Assembly: GCA_947476855.1 (NCBI GenBank)
Contig: CANJSR010000307.1
Span: forward strand, 1 to 6,175
Direction of reading: 5' to 3'
DNA: 6,175 nt
Source of the DNA: Acetobacteraceae bacterium
Lineage (GTDB): Bacteria; Pseudomonadota; Alphaproteobacteria; Acetobacterales; Acetobacteraceae
A program made the translations under genes and the position numbers. Shown one piece after another: positions 1 to 5,704 of this stretch. Each line of letters opens with the position of its first letter. The stretch's first letter is position 1. The notes beneath the pieces are model-generated. The model did not search any database. It saw nothing but the letters and a program-made list of their open reading frames with translations, and was not told the origin of the DNA.

Positions 1-1288
1 CTTCAGACAGGGTGATCGTGCGCGCATAGGCGCAATACCCGTCCCGCGGCGTGTCGAAATCCGCCATCACGGTCGGCAGGTCGGTTCGGCTGCATTCCCC
101 CGGCGGGCCGATGATGTTGGTGGTCGGTTCGGTGTTGGTGCGCGCGATAACCAGGCCACGCAGGGCTCCGTCCTCGATGCGGCCATGGATGACGGCGGCG
201 GTCTGCTTGTTTTCCTCCCGCGCCAGTTCCTTCCAGGCGCCTGGCGGCAGCGGGATCTGCTTGCCGGCCAGGACGGGCATAACCCGGTTGGGGAGAGCCT
301 GAGGCTGGGGGCCTGGTTCGGCGGCGGGCGCGTCGATCACCGGGCCGGACAGGGTGATGATGGGGGAGGCATGTGGCGTCTCCCACGCCAGTTCGTTGGC
401 CATGAACAAGGCGCTGTGGGTCAAGACGTTCCAAAGCTGTACCCAGCCGCCCGTGACCGCGCTGCCGGTCACGTAGGTGGCCAGGACGAAGCCCAGCGCG
501 GTGTTCGCCACGCGGTAGCCCGCCAGCCGATACAGGCTGCGGGTCATCGCCGAGGCTTCCTCGGAATGGACCTCGACCGGCCCGGTGGTCGTGAGCATTG
601 GCATCGGCAGCGTCGCATCCGGCGTGACCGGCGCCCGCATCGCCCCCATGACCGTGCGCCGTGACGCCTGCGCCCAGTCGACCAGGGGACGCAGCGCGGC
701 TTCGTGTTCGGCGTCGAGCGCGCCGGCCCCCGCGGCCCAGCCCGCCGGGTTCGGAGAGGGCGGCATGACGCCAAGCCGCATGTCGATCATGTCCCGCCGG
801 TCGCTGACGCGGAATCCGGCGACAATGGCCCATTGCGGCAGGTCGGCGGCCGACTCCGATGGCATGGCCGGCAGGATCGAGGCCAGCCGCAGCGGTCCCC
901 GCGCGAAGGAGACGAAGGAGCAGGCCTCGTGCAGGTCGCGGGTTTCGGCGACCTCGGTGAACAGCGTGCCCTCGCAGGAGGGGGCGGTGCCCCAGCCGCC
1001 GCGGACCGGCAATGCGTTGGTATGGATCAGCAGGAACACGCGGTCGCTCGCCGGGTCGGGGCGGGTCAGCAAGGCGGCGGCGGTGACGCCGACCGGCGCG
1101 CCGTCGGGGCCCCTGGCGGTTCCGAACCCCGTGCGCGCGACCCGCCACTCGCCCACTGGCAGAGGGATGATCTTGGCGCCCAGGCTGATCCGGCCGCTGA
1201 CGGTTTCACCCGCCCTGGCCGCCGAGGCGGGTCCCAAGGGCAGCAGGAGGGCGCAGAGAAGACCCATGGCAAGAAGAGCGGGCGGCAT
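1..1288 (-). CDS. Exported/membrane protein with duplicated domain flanking a DUF2061-like membrane segment (3' end missing)
   Basis: The frame is open from ATG at 1288 through 429 codons to the window edge, so the C-terminus is missing. Residues 1-23 look like a signal peptide (hydrophobic core LLCALLLPLG, then ASA). Residues 37-130 and 342-425 are diverged copies of one domain: each has an IPLPxGxW motif (W48, W352), a hydrophobic strand ending in Thr-Asn (T90-N91, T384-N385), the spacing TNxxPxxxxxGxxxxC (C105, C399) and a second Cys 18-20 residues on (C123, C419). Between them, residues 248-303 (SLYRLAGYRV...TYVTGSA...LTHSALF...NELAWE) resemble the DUF2061 membrane hairpin, whose usual pattern is SYR..GT...TGS.........K..LYY.HE..W. 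A GGAG at 1294-1297, five bases before the ATG, supports this start. Function is unknown. Paired cysteines and the signal peptide suggest periplasmic domains with disulfides (inference). It is divergent from the GT-C-like gene at 1470. That a gene is present is fairly sure; the DUF2061 match is by eye. Confidence 0.8.
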   Translation of the reverse strand, partial: MPPALLAMGLLCALLLPLGPASAARAGETVSGRISLGAKIIPLPVGEWRVARTGFGTARGPDGAPVGVTAAALLTRPDPASDRVFLLIHTNALPVRGGWGTAPSCEGTLFTEVAETRDLHEACSFVSFARGPLRLASILPAMPSESAADLPQWAIVAGFRVSDRRDMIDMRLGVMPPSPNPAGWAAGAGALDAEHEAALRPLVDWAQASRRTVMGAMRAPVTPDATLPMPMLTTTGPVEVHSEEASAMTRSLYRLAGYRVANTALGFVLATYVTGSAVTGGWVQLWNVLTHSALFMANELAWETPHASPIITLSGPVIDAPAAEPGPQPQALPNRVMPVLAGKQIPLPPGAWKELAREENKQTAAVIHGRIEDGALRGLVIARTNTEPTTNIIGPPGECSRTDLPTVMADFDTPRDGYCAYARTITLSE

Positions 1289-1293
1289 GGGAG

Positions 1294-1297
1294 CTCC
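1294..1297 (-). promoter_or_regulatory. Shine-Dalgarno for the left-edge gene
   Basis: GGAG on the minus strand lies five bases upstream of ATG 1288. It supports this start over the internal ATG eight codons in, which would remove much of the signal-peptide core. Confidence 0.6.
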
Positions 1298-1340
1298 GAA
1301 TGGAAACAGGGGGTTGGCGCCTGTTGCGAGAACGCGGTCG

Positions 1341-1369
1341 CATCTTCGGCGGACCTCGTTGAAAGTCAA
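1341..1369 (-). promoter_or_regulatory. Candidate promoter for the left-edge gene
   Basis: On the minus strand TTGACT (1364-1369) is followed after 17 bases by AAGATG (1341-1346). The -35 matches the sigma70/RpoD consensus at five of six positions; the -10 is poor. It lies about 50 bases upstream of the start codon. This is motif matching only. Confidence 0.25.
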
Positions 1370-1454
1370 TCGCCGGCCCGCCATCTTTGCCTCAATGACC
1401 GACATTGTTTCGCCACTTGGCGCGCCGTTAACTGTGTGGCAACACTCTGTGAAA

Positions 1455-1460
1455 TAAGAT
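1455..1460 (+). promoter_or_regulatory. Possible -10 element abutting the GTG start of the GT-C-like gene
   Basis: TAAGAT ends nine bases before the GTG at 1470, so transcription from it would begin almost at the start codon. No good -35 sits 16-18 bases upstream, and no Shine-Dalgarno is visible between it and the GTG. It could therefore drive a leaderless transcript, or be chance. Confidence 0.2.
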
Positions 1461-1469
1461 ACCCGGGCC

Positions 1470-3068
1470 GTGTCAGCCACATCCCTCCATTCCCCCGATC
1501 GCCCCTTGCCACCGCCGCCCGACCCGCCGTCGCGGGGCGAACGCGCCTTGCCGCGCTCCCTGGGACCCGTCGCCCTGGCGGTGCTGGGCCTGGTGCTGGT
1601 CGTTGTCATGTTCACGGCGCTGCGGTCTCCGCTGAAGGACGACATCGCCTGGCTTCTGTATGTCGCCCGCCGCTGGGTGGCGGGGCGGGAGCTGTATATC
1701 GACGTGGTGGAGGTCAATCCGCCGCTGATCGTCTGGATTTCCGCCGTCCCGATGGAGCTGTCGCGCTGGCTCGGGATCTCCACCCAACTCGTTGCCATGC
1801 CTGGGTTCATCGCGGTGGTGCTGGGCTGTGCCTGGTGGACGGCGGGGCTGCTGCGCCGTCAGGGCGGGCTGTTCACCGACCGGCTGGCCACGTTCTCGAT
1901 CATCGGCATCATCCTGCTGGTCCTGCCGGCCGGAGAGGTCGGGCAGCGCGAGCATCTGCTGGTTGCCGCCATCCTGCCCTATATCGCGCTGTTCGCCGGG
2001 GAACTGGCCGGACACCGACCGCGCGCGCGGGACGCGATCATCGCCGGCATCCTGGCCGCTATCGGCTGCGCGATGAAGCCGCGCTATGTCGGCGTCGCCA
2101 TCGCGTTGGAGGCGATTGCCCTGACGCAGGGCCTGCGGCCGTGGCGGCTGCTGCCGCTCGCCGGCGGGCTGTCGGTCGCGGTCTATGCCGCCGCCGTCGC
2201 CGTGTTCTCCCCGGCCTATCTGAACTGGGCCGTGCCGATGGCGCTGGCGCTGTACGGCGCGACCGACAGCTCGCTGTGGCAGTTGTTTGTCGAGAGCGCC
2301 GTGCTGCTGGGCGGCGAACTGGTGATGCTGGGCCTGCTGCTGCTGCGCTGGCGGCATCTGCGGGAGCGGTGGCTGATGCTGTCGCTGATGGTGCTGGCCG
2401 TGGTCAGTACCGTGATCTGCTTCCTCGATGGCAAGGACTGGTACTACCACCGCATTCCGGCGACCGTGGCGACCGTGCTGGCGCTGCTGTGCTGGGCAGG
2501 CTCCGCGCTGGTCAACCGCGACCGCGTCGCCCATCGCGCCCGCATGCCGCTGGCGATCGCCGGCCTGGTGCTGCTGATCCTGTTCTTCGGCTCGCTCCGC
2601 CGCTTCGAACCGCAGGTGGCGCAGGCGGTGGAGCCTGAGGCGACCACTGTCTCCCGGCTGGAGGATATCGTCCGCAAGGAAAAGGCCCGCAGCTATCTGG
2701 CCTTCTCGGAATGGATCGCTCTCGGGTTCCCGGTGGTGAACAACACCGGCGTCGAGTGGGCGTCCCGCTTCGACTCGATGTGGGCCTTGAAGGGGGAGCT
2801 GTGGCGCGCCCGCTTCGATCCCCAGACCTCCCGCGATTGGCCCGTCGCGCGCTGGGTCGTGCACGACTTCCTGACCGGCTGCCCGGACATCGCCGTGGTC
2901 GATACGCGGGAGGGGACGGATTACATCGCGATCCTCAGCGCCTCCGACCCCGCCTTCGCCCGTGCCTGGTCGCGCTATGTCCGGATCGACGCCTTCGACG
3001 GGCTGGTGGTGTATCGCCGCGGCCGGGGCGGCTGTATCGACCCCTGGATTGCGGCCGAGGGCAAGTAG
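1470..3068 (+). CDS. Polytopic membrane protein, GT-C (PMT/ArnT-like) glycosyltransferase candidate
   Basis: This is a 532-residue protein with a proline-rich cytoplasmic N-terminus (residues 10-22), about 11-13 hydrophobic segments from 31 to 373, and a soluble C-terminal part of about 155 residues. After the first membrane helix (31-52) comes an acidic pair (D57, D58), then a conserved-looking loop with GRELY (72-76), E81 and NPPL (83-86). This is the arrangement of the first extracytoplasmic loop in GT-C enzymes, where an Asp/Glu is catalytic and lipid-phosphate sugars are donors. Other family-like motifs are GQREHL (158-163), KPRY (203-206) and DGKDWYYHRIP (320-330). Donor and acceptor cannot be read from sequence; envelope polysaccharide or protein glycosylation is possible. 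An in-frame TAA at 1455-1457 forces the start to be GTG 1470 or later; no clear Shine-Dalgarno precedes it. It stands alone, divergent from the left-edge gene and convergent with the oxidoreductase gene at 3112-4086. Membrane location is confident, the enzyme class moderately so. Confidence 0.85.
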   Translation: MSATSLHSPDRPLPPPPDPPSRGERALPRSLGPVALAVLGLVLVVVMFTALRSPLKDDIAWLLYVARRWVAGRELYIDVVEVNPPLIVWISAVPMELSRWLGISTQLVAMPGFIAVVLGCAWWTAGLLRRQGGLFTDRLATFSIIGIILLVLPAGEVGQREHLLVAAILPYIALFAGELAGHRPRARDAIIAGILAAIGCAMKPRYVGVAIALEAIALTQGLRPWRLLPLAGGLSVAVYAAAVAVFSPAYLNWAVPMALALYGATDSSLWQLFVESAVLLGGELVMLGLLLLRWRHLRERWLMLSLMVLAVVSTVICFLDGKDWYYHRIPATVATVLALLCWAGSALVNRDRVAHRARMPLAIAGLVLLILFFGSLRRFEPQVAQAVEPEATTVSRLEDIVRKEKARSYLAFSEWIALGFPVVNNTGVEWASRFDSMWALKGELWRARFDPQTSRDWPVARWVVHDFLTGCPDIAVVDTREGTDYIAILSASDPAFARAWSRYVRIDAFDGLVVYRRGRGGCIDPWIAAEGK

Positions 3069-3073
3069 CACCG

Positions 3074-3103
3074 GGCGGCGGAGAGAGACCTCTCTCCGCC
3101 GCC
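3074..3103. terminator. Bidirectional hairpin terminator between convergent genes
   Basis: The arms GGCGGCGGAGAGAG (3074-3087) and CTCTCTCCGCCGCC (3090-3103) are perfectly complementary over 14 bp. With only AC between them the top pair must open, giving about 13 bp and a GACC loop. The hairpin lies five bases after the stop of the plus gene and eight bases from the stop of the minus gene. Because the stem is symmetrical it can serve both strands. The following T-tract is poor on either side (TTCGCTGTTC on plus). Confidence 0.75.
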
Positions 3104-3111
3104 TTCGCTGT

Positions 3112-4086
3112 TCAGGCGAAGATTTCGCCCAGACGCTTGATCGACTCGAGCGTCTTCTCGACCGGCAGGCCCGGCCACTGGCAGCGCATGATGAAGTGGT
3201 CGACGCCGAGCAGCTCGTGGTAGCGGGCGATTTCTTCTTTCACGGCGACCTTGTCGCCGATGATGAACTTGTCGCGCGCGAAGTCCTCGAAGCTCGTTTC
3301 CGTCTGCCGGCCCTGCAGGCCCCAGGCGGCATAGGCGTTGTACTTGTATTGCAGCGGCCCGCGGCATTCCTCATGCGCGGTCGCGTTGTTGGCGCCGACA
3401 TAGCACTCGACCGTGATCGGGTAGTCGATCGGGGTGCGGCCGTATTCGGCCAGCGCGGCCTTGTAGGTCTTCATCAGCGGCGCGGTCTTCGACAGGCCGC
3501 TGCTGTTGACGATCAGCCAGGCATCGCCGATGCGCGCGGCACGCCGGACCGAGACATCGGCCTGGCCCGCGATATACAGCGGCGGCCCACCGGCGCGCGC
3601 CGGCTTCAGGCTGATGCCGGCGTCCTTGACCGTGTAGAACTTGCCCTCGTGATCCACCCGGTCCTCGGTCCAGAGGCGCTTCATCAGGCCGATCTGCTCA
3701 TTGAAGCGGGCCGCCCGCTCGGTCTGGGAAATCCCGAAGGCGGTGAATTCCGGCTGGCGGTAGCCAAGGCCGAGGCCGAGGACGTAGTTGCCGCCGGTCA
3801 GGACATCGAGCGTCGCCGATTCCTCGGCCACATGCATCGGGTTCTGCGGCGGCAGGATCAGGATGTTCGGCCCGATCGTCATGCCCTGCGCGTGGGCGGC
3901 GATATAGCCCATGGTCGGCACGATCGACAGCATCTGCATCGGATGCGTCAGCCAGTGATGCGGGAACCACAATGACTTGAACCCGGCATCGCGGGCCGCC
4001 TTCACCTGGGTGACCATCTCGGGGACGCGGTCCACGACGTTGGTCCCCTCGGGGAACTGGGTGTTGAGAAACAGACCGACCTTCAT
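3112..4086 (-). CDS. LLM-class (luciferase-like) flavin-dependent oxidoreductase
   Basis: This 324-residue protein has the length and features of single-subunit bacterial luciferase-like monooxygenases, which fold as a TIM barrel and bind FMN or coenzyme F420. Visible are the N-terminal strand MKVGLFLNTQFP, the barrel segment AGFKSLWFPHHW (34-45), the hydrophobic NILILPPQNPMHVAEESATLDVLTGGN region (74-100; only partly quoted for key residues P79-P80, H85, E88-E89), GLGLGYRQPEF (104-114), PPLYIAGQ (168-175), and a C-terminal GVDHFIMRCQWPGLP (294-308) typical of one LLM subgroup. Substrate is unknown, and FMN versus F420 cannot be decided here. AGGGAG at 4093-4098, six bases before the ATG, fixes the start. 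It shares strand with the second LLM gene at 4420-5463 but is clearly a different subgroup, not a recent duplicate. It lies divergent from the small membrane gene starting near 4174. Confidence 0.93.
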   Translation of the reverse strand: MKVGLFLNTQFPEGTNVVDRVPEMVTQVKAARDAGFKSLWFPHHWLTHPMQMLSIVPTMGYIAAHAQGMTIGPNILILPPQNPMHVAEESATLDVLTGGNYVLGLGLGYRQPEFTAFGISQTERAARFNEQIGLMKRLWTEDRVDHEGKFYTVKDAGISLKPARAGGPPLYIAGQADVSVRRAARIGDAWLIVNSSGLSKTAPLMKTYKAALAEYGRTPIDYPITVECYVGANNATAHEECRGPLQYKYNAYAAWGLQGRQTETSFEDFARDKFIIGDKVAVKEEIARYHELLGVDHFIMRCQWPGLPVEKTLESIKRLGEIFA

Positions 4087-4092
4087 GGCGCA

Positions 4093-4098
4093 CTCCCT
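4093..4098 (-). promoter_or_regulatory. Shine-Dalgarno of the 324-residue LLM gene
   Basis: AGGGAG on the minus strand, six bases from the ATG at 4086, is a strong match that confirms the start. Confidence 0.75.
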
Positions 4099-4113
4099 TC
4101 TGACTGATCGTTA

Positions 4114-4142
4114 ACATTAGAGCCGCAGTTCCTGGTCTTGAA
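4114..4142 (-). promoter_or_regulatory. Weak candidate promoter for the 324-residue LLM gene
   Basis: On the minus strand TAATGT (4114-4119) could act as a -10, with TTCAAG (4137-4142) 17 bases upstream as a poor -35. This 87-bp gap (4087-4173) between divergent starts contains the locally AT-rich GTTAACATTAG, the likeliest place for promoters here. Confidence 0.25.
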
Positions 4143-4173
4143 CAGGGCGGCGGGGCGGTCCACCTTGTTGGGC

Positions 4174-4464
4174 ATGCGCGACAGATCACCCGAACTGGAC
4201 ATGACGATCGAGGGCGAGTTCCGCACGCCGCCCCGACCGCCGAAGCCGCCGGTCCTGAACCGGATCCTGGTATGGGCCGTGTTGATTGCGGTCCTCGCGG
4301 GCAGCGTGGCGATTGCCGCGGTGGCCCTCTGGCTGGCCATGATCATCCTGCCGATCGCCCTTGGCGCGGCGGTGATCGCCTGGGCGATCTACCGCTACCA
4401 GGTCTGGCGGGCCGGCGGGTCAGTCCGCGGCATGGCGAGCGGCGGAAACGTCTGGCGCCCCTAG
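4174..4464 (+). CDS. Small proline-rich membrane protein of unknown function
   Basis: A 96-residue protein if translation begins at ATG 4174. A TTG at 4138 (108 residues) or ATG at 4201 (87 residues, MTIEGEFR) are alternatives; none has a good Shine-Dalgarno. A short acidic/basic head is followed by a proline cluster (RTPPRPPKPP, 17-26). A long hydrophobic stretch (31-73), broken at P60, is probably two transmembrane helices. A basic tail follows (YRYQVWRAGG). The positive residues at R30 and at R74 onward would place both ends in the cytoplasm (inference). I recognise no family. It lies on the opposite strand between two LLM genes, and its last 45 bp overlap the end of the second one. The competing minus-strand frame here encodes a low-complexity Arg/Ser-rich peptide and is not convincing; the clean membrane pattern favours the plus strand. 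Confidence 0.68.
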   Translation: MRDRSPELDMTIEGEFRTPPRPPKPPVLNRILVWAVLIAVLAGSVAIAAVALWLAMIILPIALGAAVIAWAIYRYQVWRAGGSVRGMASGGNVWRP

Positions 4465-5463
4465 GCCGAATTCGCGCGCCATGAGGGTGTAGGACATCCG
4501 CCGAGCCTCGGGGTCATGGACGGTCGTCAGCATGGCGACCTCCTCCACGCCACAGGACGCCGCGAGTTCCCGCAGGCGCGCGCCCACGACATCCGGGGTG
4601 CCCCAGATCGCGCGGTCCTTGATCCGCTCCAGGCGCGCCTGTTCACCGTCCGAGAAGGTTTCGGCGAGCGCTTCCTCGGGGGAGGGCAGGGGGGCGAAGA
4701 TGCCCTTGTCGCGCCAGAGGCGGGAGACGGCGCGGGACATGATCAGGTGTTCGGCCTCGGCCTGCGTGGCCGCGGCCATCGCCCAGACGCAGACGGCGCC
4801 ATAGGGCGTGGGGTGGCGTTCGCTGGGGCGGTAGGTTTCCCGGTAGATCGACAGCGCCTGTTCGGCTCCGCGGCCGTCGGAGATGAAATGGGCGAAGCAG
4901 AAGGGCAGGCCGAAATAGGCCGCGACCTGCGCGCCATAGTCGGAACTGCCCAGGACCCAGACCTCGGGCATGGTGGGGCTGGCGGGCTGGGCGATGATGT
5001 CGCGGAAGGGATGCCCCTCCACCAGTTTCTGGCCGGCCAGCCAGTGCATCAGGTCGCGCACCTGGGCGGGGAAATGTTCGGCCGCGGTTTCGGCCTGGGG
5101 GTTCAGCGCATAGGCGGTGCGGCCGTCGGACCCCGGCGCCCGTCCCAGGCCGAGGTCGATGCGGCCGGGCGCGATGGCTTCCAGCACGCGGAACTGTTCG
5201 GCAACCTTCAGGGACGAGTAATGCGGCAGCATGACCCCGGCTGATCCGACGCGGATGCGGTGGGTCATCGCGGCGATGGCGCTGATCAGGATTTCCGGCG
5301 CGGTCCCGGCCTGGGAGGCGGAGTTGTGGTGTTCGGCGCACCAATAGCGGTTGTAGCCCAGGGCCTCGCAATGCTGGGCCAGGCGGATGCTCTCCCGGAT
5401 CGAGGCGTCGGGCGATCGGCCTGACACGACCGTGGATTGGTCGAGCACCGAAAGTTGCGGCAT
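4420..5463 (-). CDS. YhbW/MsnO8-type LLM flavin-dependent oxidoreductase
   Basis: This 347-residue protein strongly matches the luciferase family oxidoreductase group 1, which includes E. coli YhbW. Signature segments are LSVLDQSTV (4-12), GYNRYWCAEHHN (36-47), RVGSAGVMLPHYSSLKVAEQ (71-90), LEAIAPGRIDLGLGRAPGSD (94-113), VWVLGSSDYGAQVAA (168-182) and WGTPDVVGARL (287-297). The last is the glycine-bearing region before the final helix. The family forms a TIM barrel that binds a flavin and is presumed to oxidise an organic substrate with O2; substrate is unknown. The start is ATG 5463 because AGGAG lies six bases before it and the YhbW-like homology begins there. The frame is open 35 codons further upstream, but that stretch covers palindromic intergenic sequence. 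After the usual family end near EFGL (331-334) there are 13 extra residues (GAPDVSAARHAAD), encoded within the overlap with the small membrane gene. Confidence 0.95.
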   Translation of the reverse strand: MPQLSVLDQSTVVSGRSPDASIRESIRLAQHCEALGYNRYWCAEHHNSASQAGTAPEILISAIAAMTHRIRVGSAGVMLPHYSSLKVAEQFRVLEAIAPGRIDLGLGRAPGSDGRTAYALNPQAETAAEHFPAQVRDLMHWLAGQKLVEGHPFRDIIAQPASPTMPEVWVLGSSDYGAQVAAYFGLPFCFAHFISDGRGAEQALSIYRETYRPSERHPTPYGAVCVWAMAAATQAEAEHLIMSRAVSRLWRDKGIFAPLPSPEEALAETFSDGEQARLERIKDRAIWGTPDVVGARLRELAASCGVEEVAMLTTVHDPEARRMSYTLMAREFGLGAPDVSAARHAAD

Positions 5464-5469
5464 CGTGGA

Positions 5470-5474
5470 CTCCT
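5470..5474 (-). promoter_or_regulatory. Shine-Dalgarno deciding the YhbW-like start
   Basis: AGGAG on the minus strand, six bases from ATG 5463, argues against the 35-codon longer frame starting at 5568. Confidence 0.75.
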
Positions 5475-5561
5475 GGTCTGGTTGACACAGATGAAGGCCG
5501 GATGCGGTTGTTGGCAAGGGCTGGGTGAGGGGTGTTTGGGGGGGCCTCCGACCTTCCACCC

Positions 5562-5639
5562 CCGTCATCCCCGGCCTTGTCCCGGGACCATCCCCAGCAC
5601 GGTGCCGCGATTGGTCCCGGGACGAGCCCAGGATGACGG
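5562..5639. repeat. Dispersed-type palindromic element (GTCATCC ... GGATGAC)
   Basis: The two arms, 5562-5590 and 5611-5639, pair through CCGTCATCC with GGATGACGG (9 bp), then an internal mismatch of seven to eight bases, then GTCCCGGGACCA with TGGTCCCGGGAC (12 bp), around a loop of about 20 bases. The decamer GTCCCGGGAC is itself a perfect palindrome and occurs in both arms (5579-5588 and 5614-5623). Intergenic repeats with GTCATCC ends and a CCGGGA core recur through many alphaproteobacterial genomes (recollection, not checked). It lies between atpC and the YhbW-like gene, and could be an extra transcript-end structure. The rest of the 241-bp gap 5464-5704 holds no gene. Confidence 0.75.
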
Positions 5640-5655
5640 ATTTTGGCCGGAATCG

Positions 5656-5682
5656 AAAAGGGCCGGCGTCACCGCAGCCCTT
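5656..5682 (-). terminator. Rho-independent-like terminator after atpC
   Basis: Read on the minus strand, 22 bases after the atpC stop, AAGGGC (5677-5682) pairs with GCCCTT (5658-5663). An inner GCG/CGC pair closes a GTGA tetraloop, with small bulges between the two stem parts. The stem runs into a T-run of four (5656-5659). It is modest in strength but well placed for the end of the atp operon. The palindrome downstream may back it up. Confidence 0.6.
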
Positions 5683-5704
5683 GTCGTCGTCGATGTCGGA
5701 TGGG

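Larger units (their letters stand above)
1289..1469. promoter_or_regulatory. Divergent intergenic region with a small dyad
   Basis: This 181-bp stretch separates two divergently transcribed genes and shows no credible coding frame, so it should hold both promoters. Near its middle is an inverted repeat, CAATG-ACCGA-CATTG (1393-1407), with perfect 5-bp arms and a 5-bp spacer, the size of a dimeric regulator operator. It is slightly more AT-rich than its surroundings. Such a short dyad can occur by chance. Confidence 0.35.

Noticed and set aside
183..191. GGATGACGG resembling one end of the palindromic element
   Set aside because: Lies inside a coding region, with no partner arm nearby; coincidence.
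3..1148. Long minus-strand frame of 381 codons
   Set aside because: Its product is Arg/Gly/His/Ala-rich with no hydrophobic pattern. The frame that reads off the window edge from 1288 gives a signal peptide, repeats and a membrane segment, so this is a shadow.
1434..1445. GTGT-GGCA-ACAC inverted repeat near the GT-C-like gene start
   Set aside because: Arms of only 4 bp that do not extend; expected by chance.
704..2638. 644-codon plus-strand frame
   Set aside because: It spans the antisense of one real gene, the intergenic region and another frame of the GT-C-like gene; the product is Arg/Ala/Gly low complexity.
1473..3071. Antisense open frame of the same length (532 codons) opposite the GT-C-like gene
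   Set aside because: A Gln/His/Arg-rich low-complexity product with no motifs. It mirrors the real gene because GC-rich third positions suppress stops on the complement.
4083..4346. 87-codon minus-strand frame whose stop overlaps the ATG of the 324-residue LLM gene (ATGA)
   Set aside because: The ATGA overlap hinted at translational coupling, but the product has no fold-like pattern and the opposite strand encodes a clean membrane hairpin. It is kept only as a weak alternative.
5464..5568. 35-codon N-terminal extension of the YhbW-like gene
   Set aside because: YhbW-like homology starts at MPQLSVLDQ, AGGAG precedes ATG 5463, and the extension is Pro/Thr-rich and enters the palindromic repeat.
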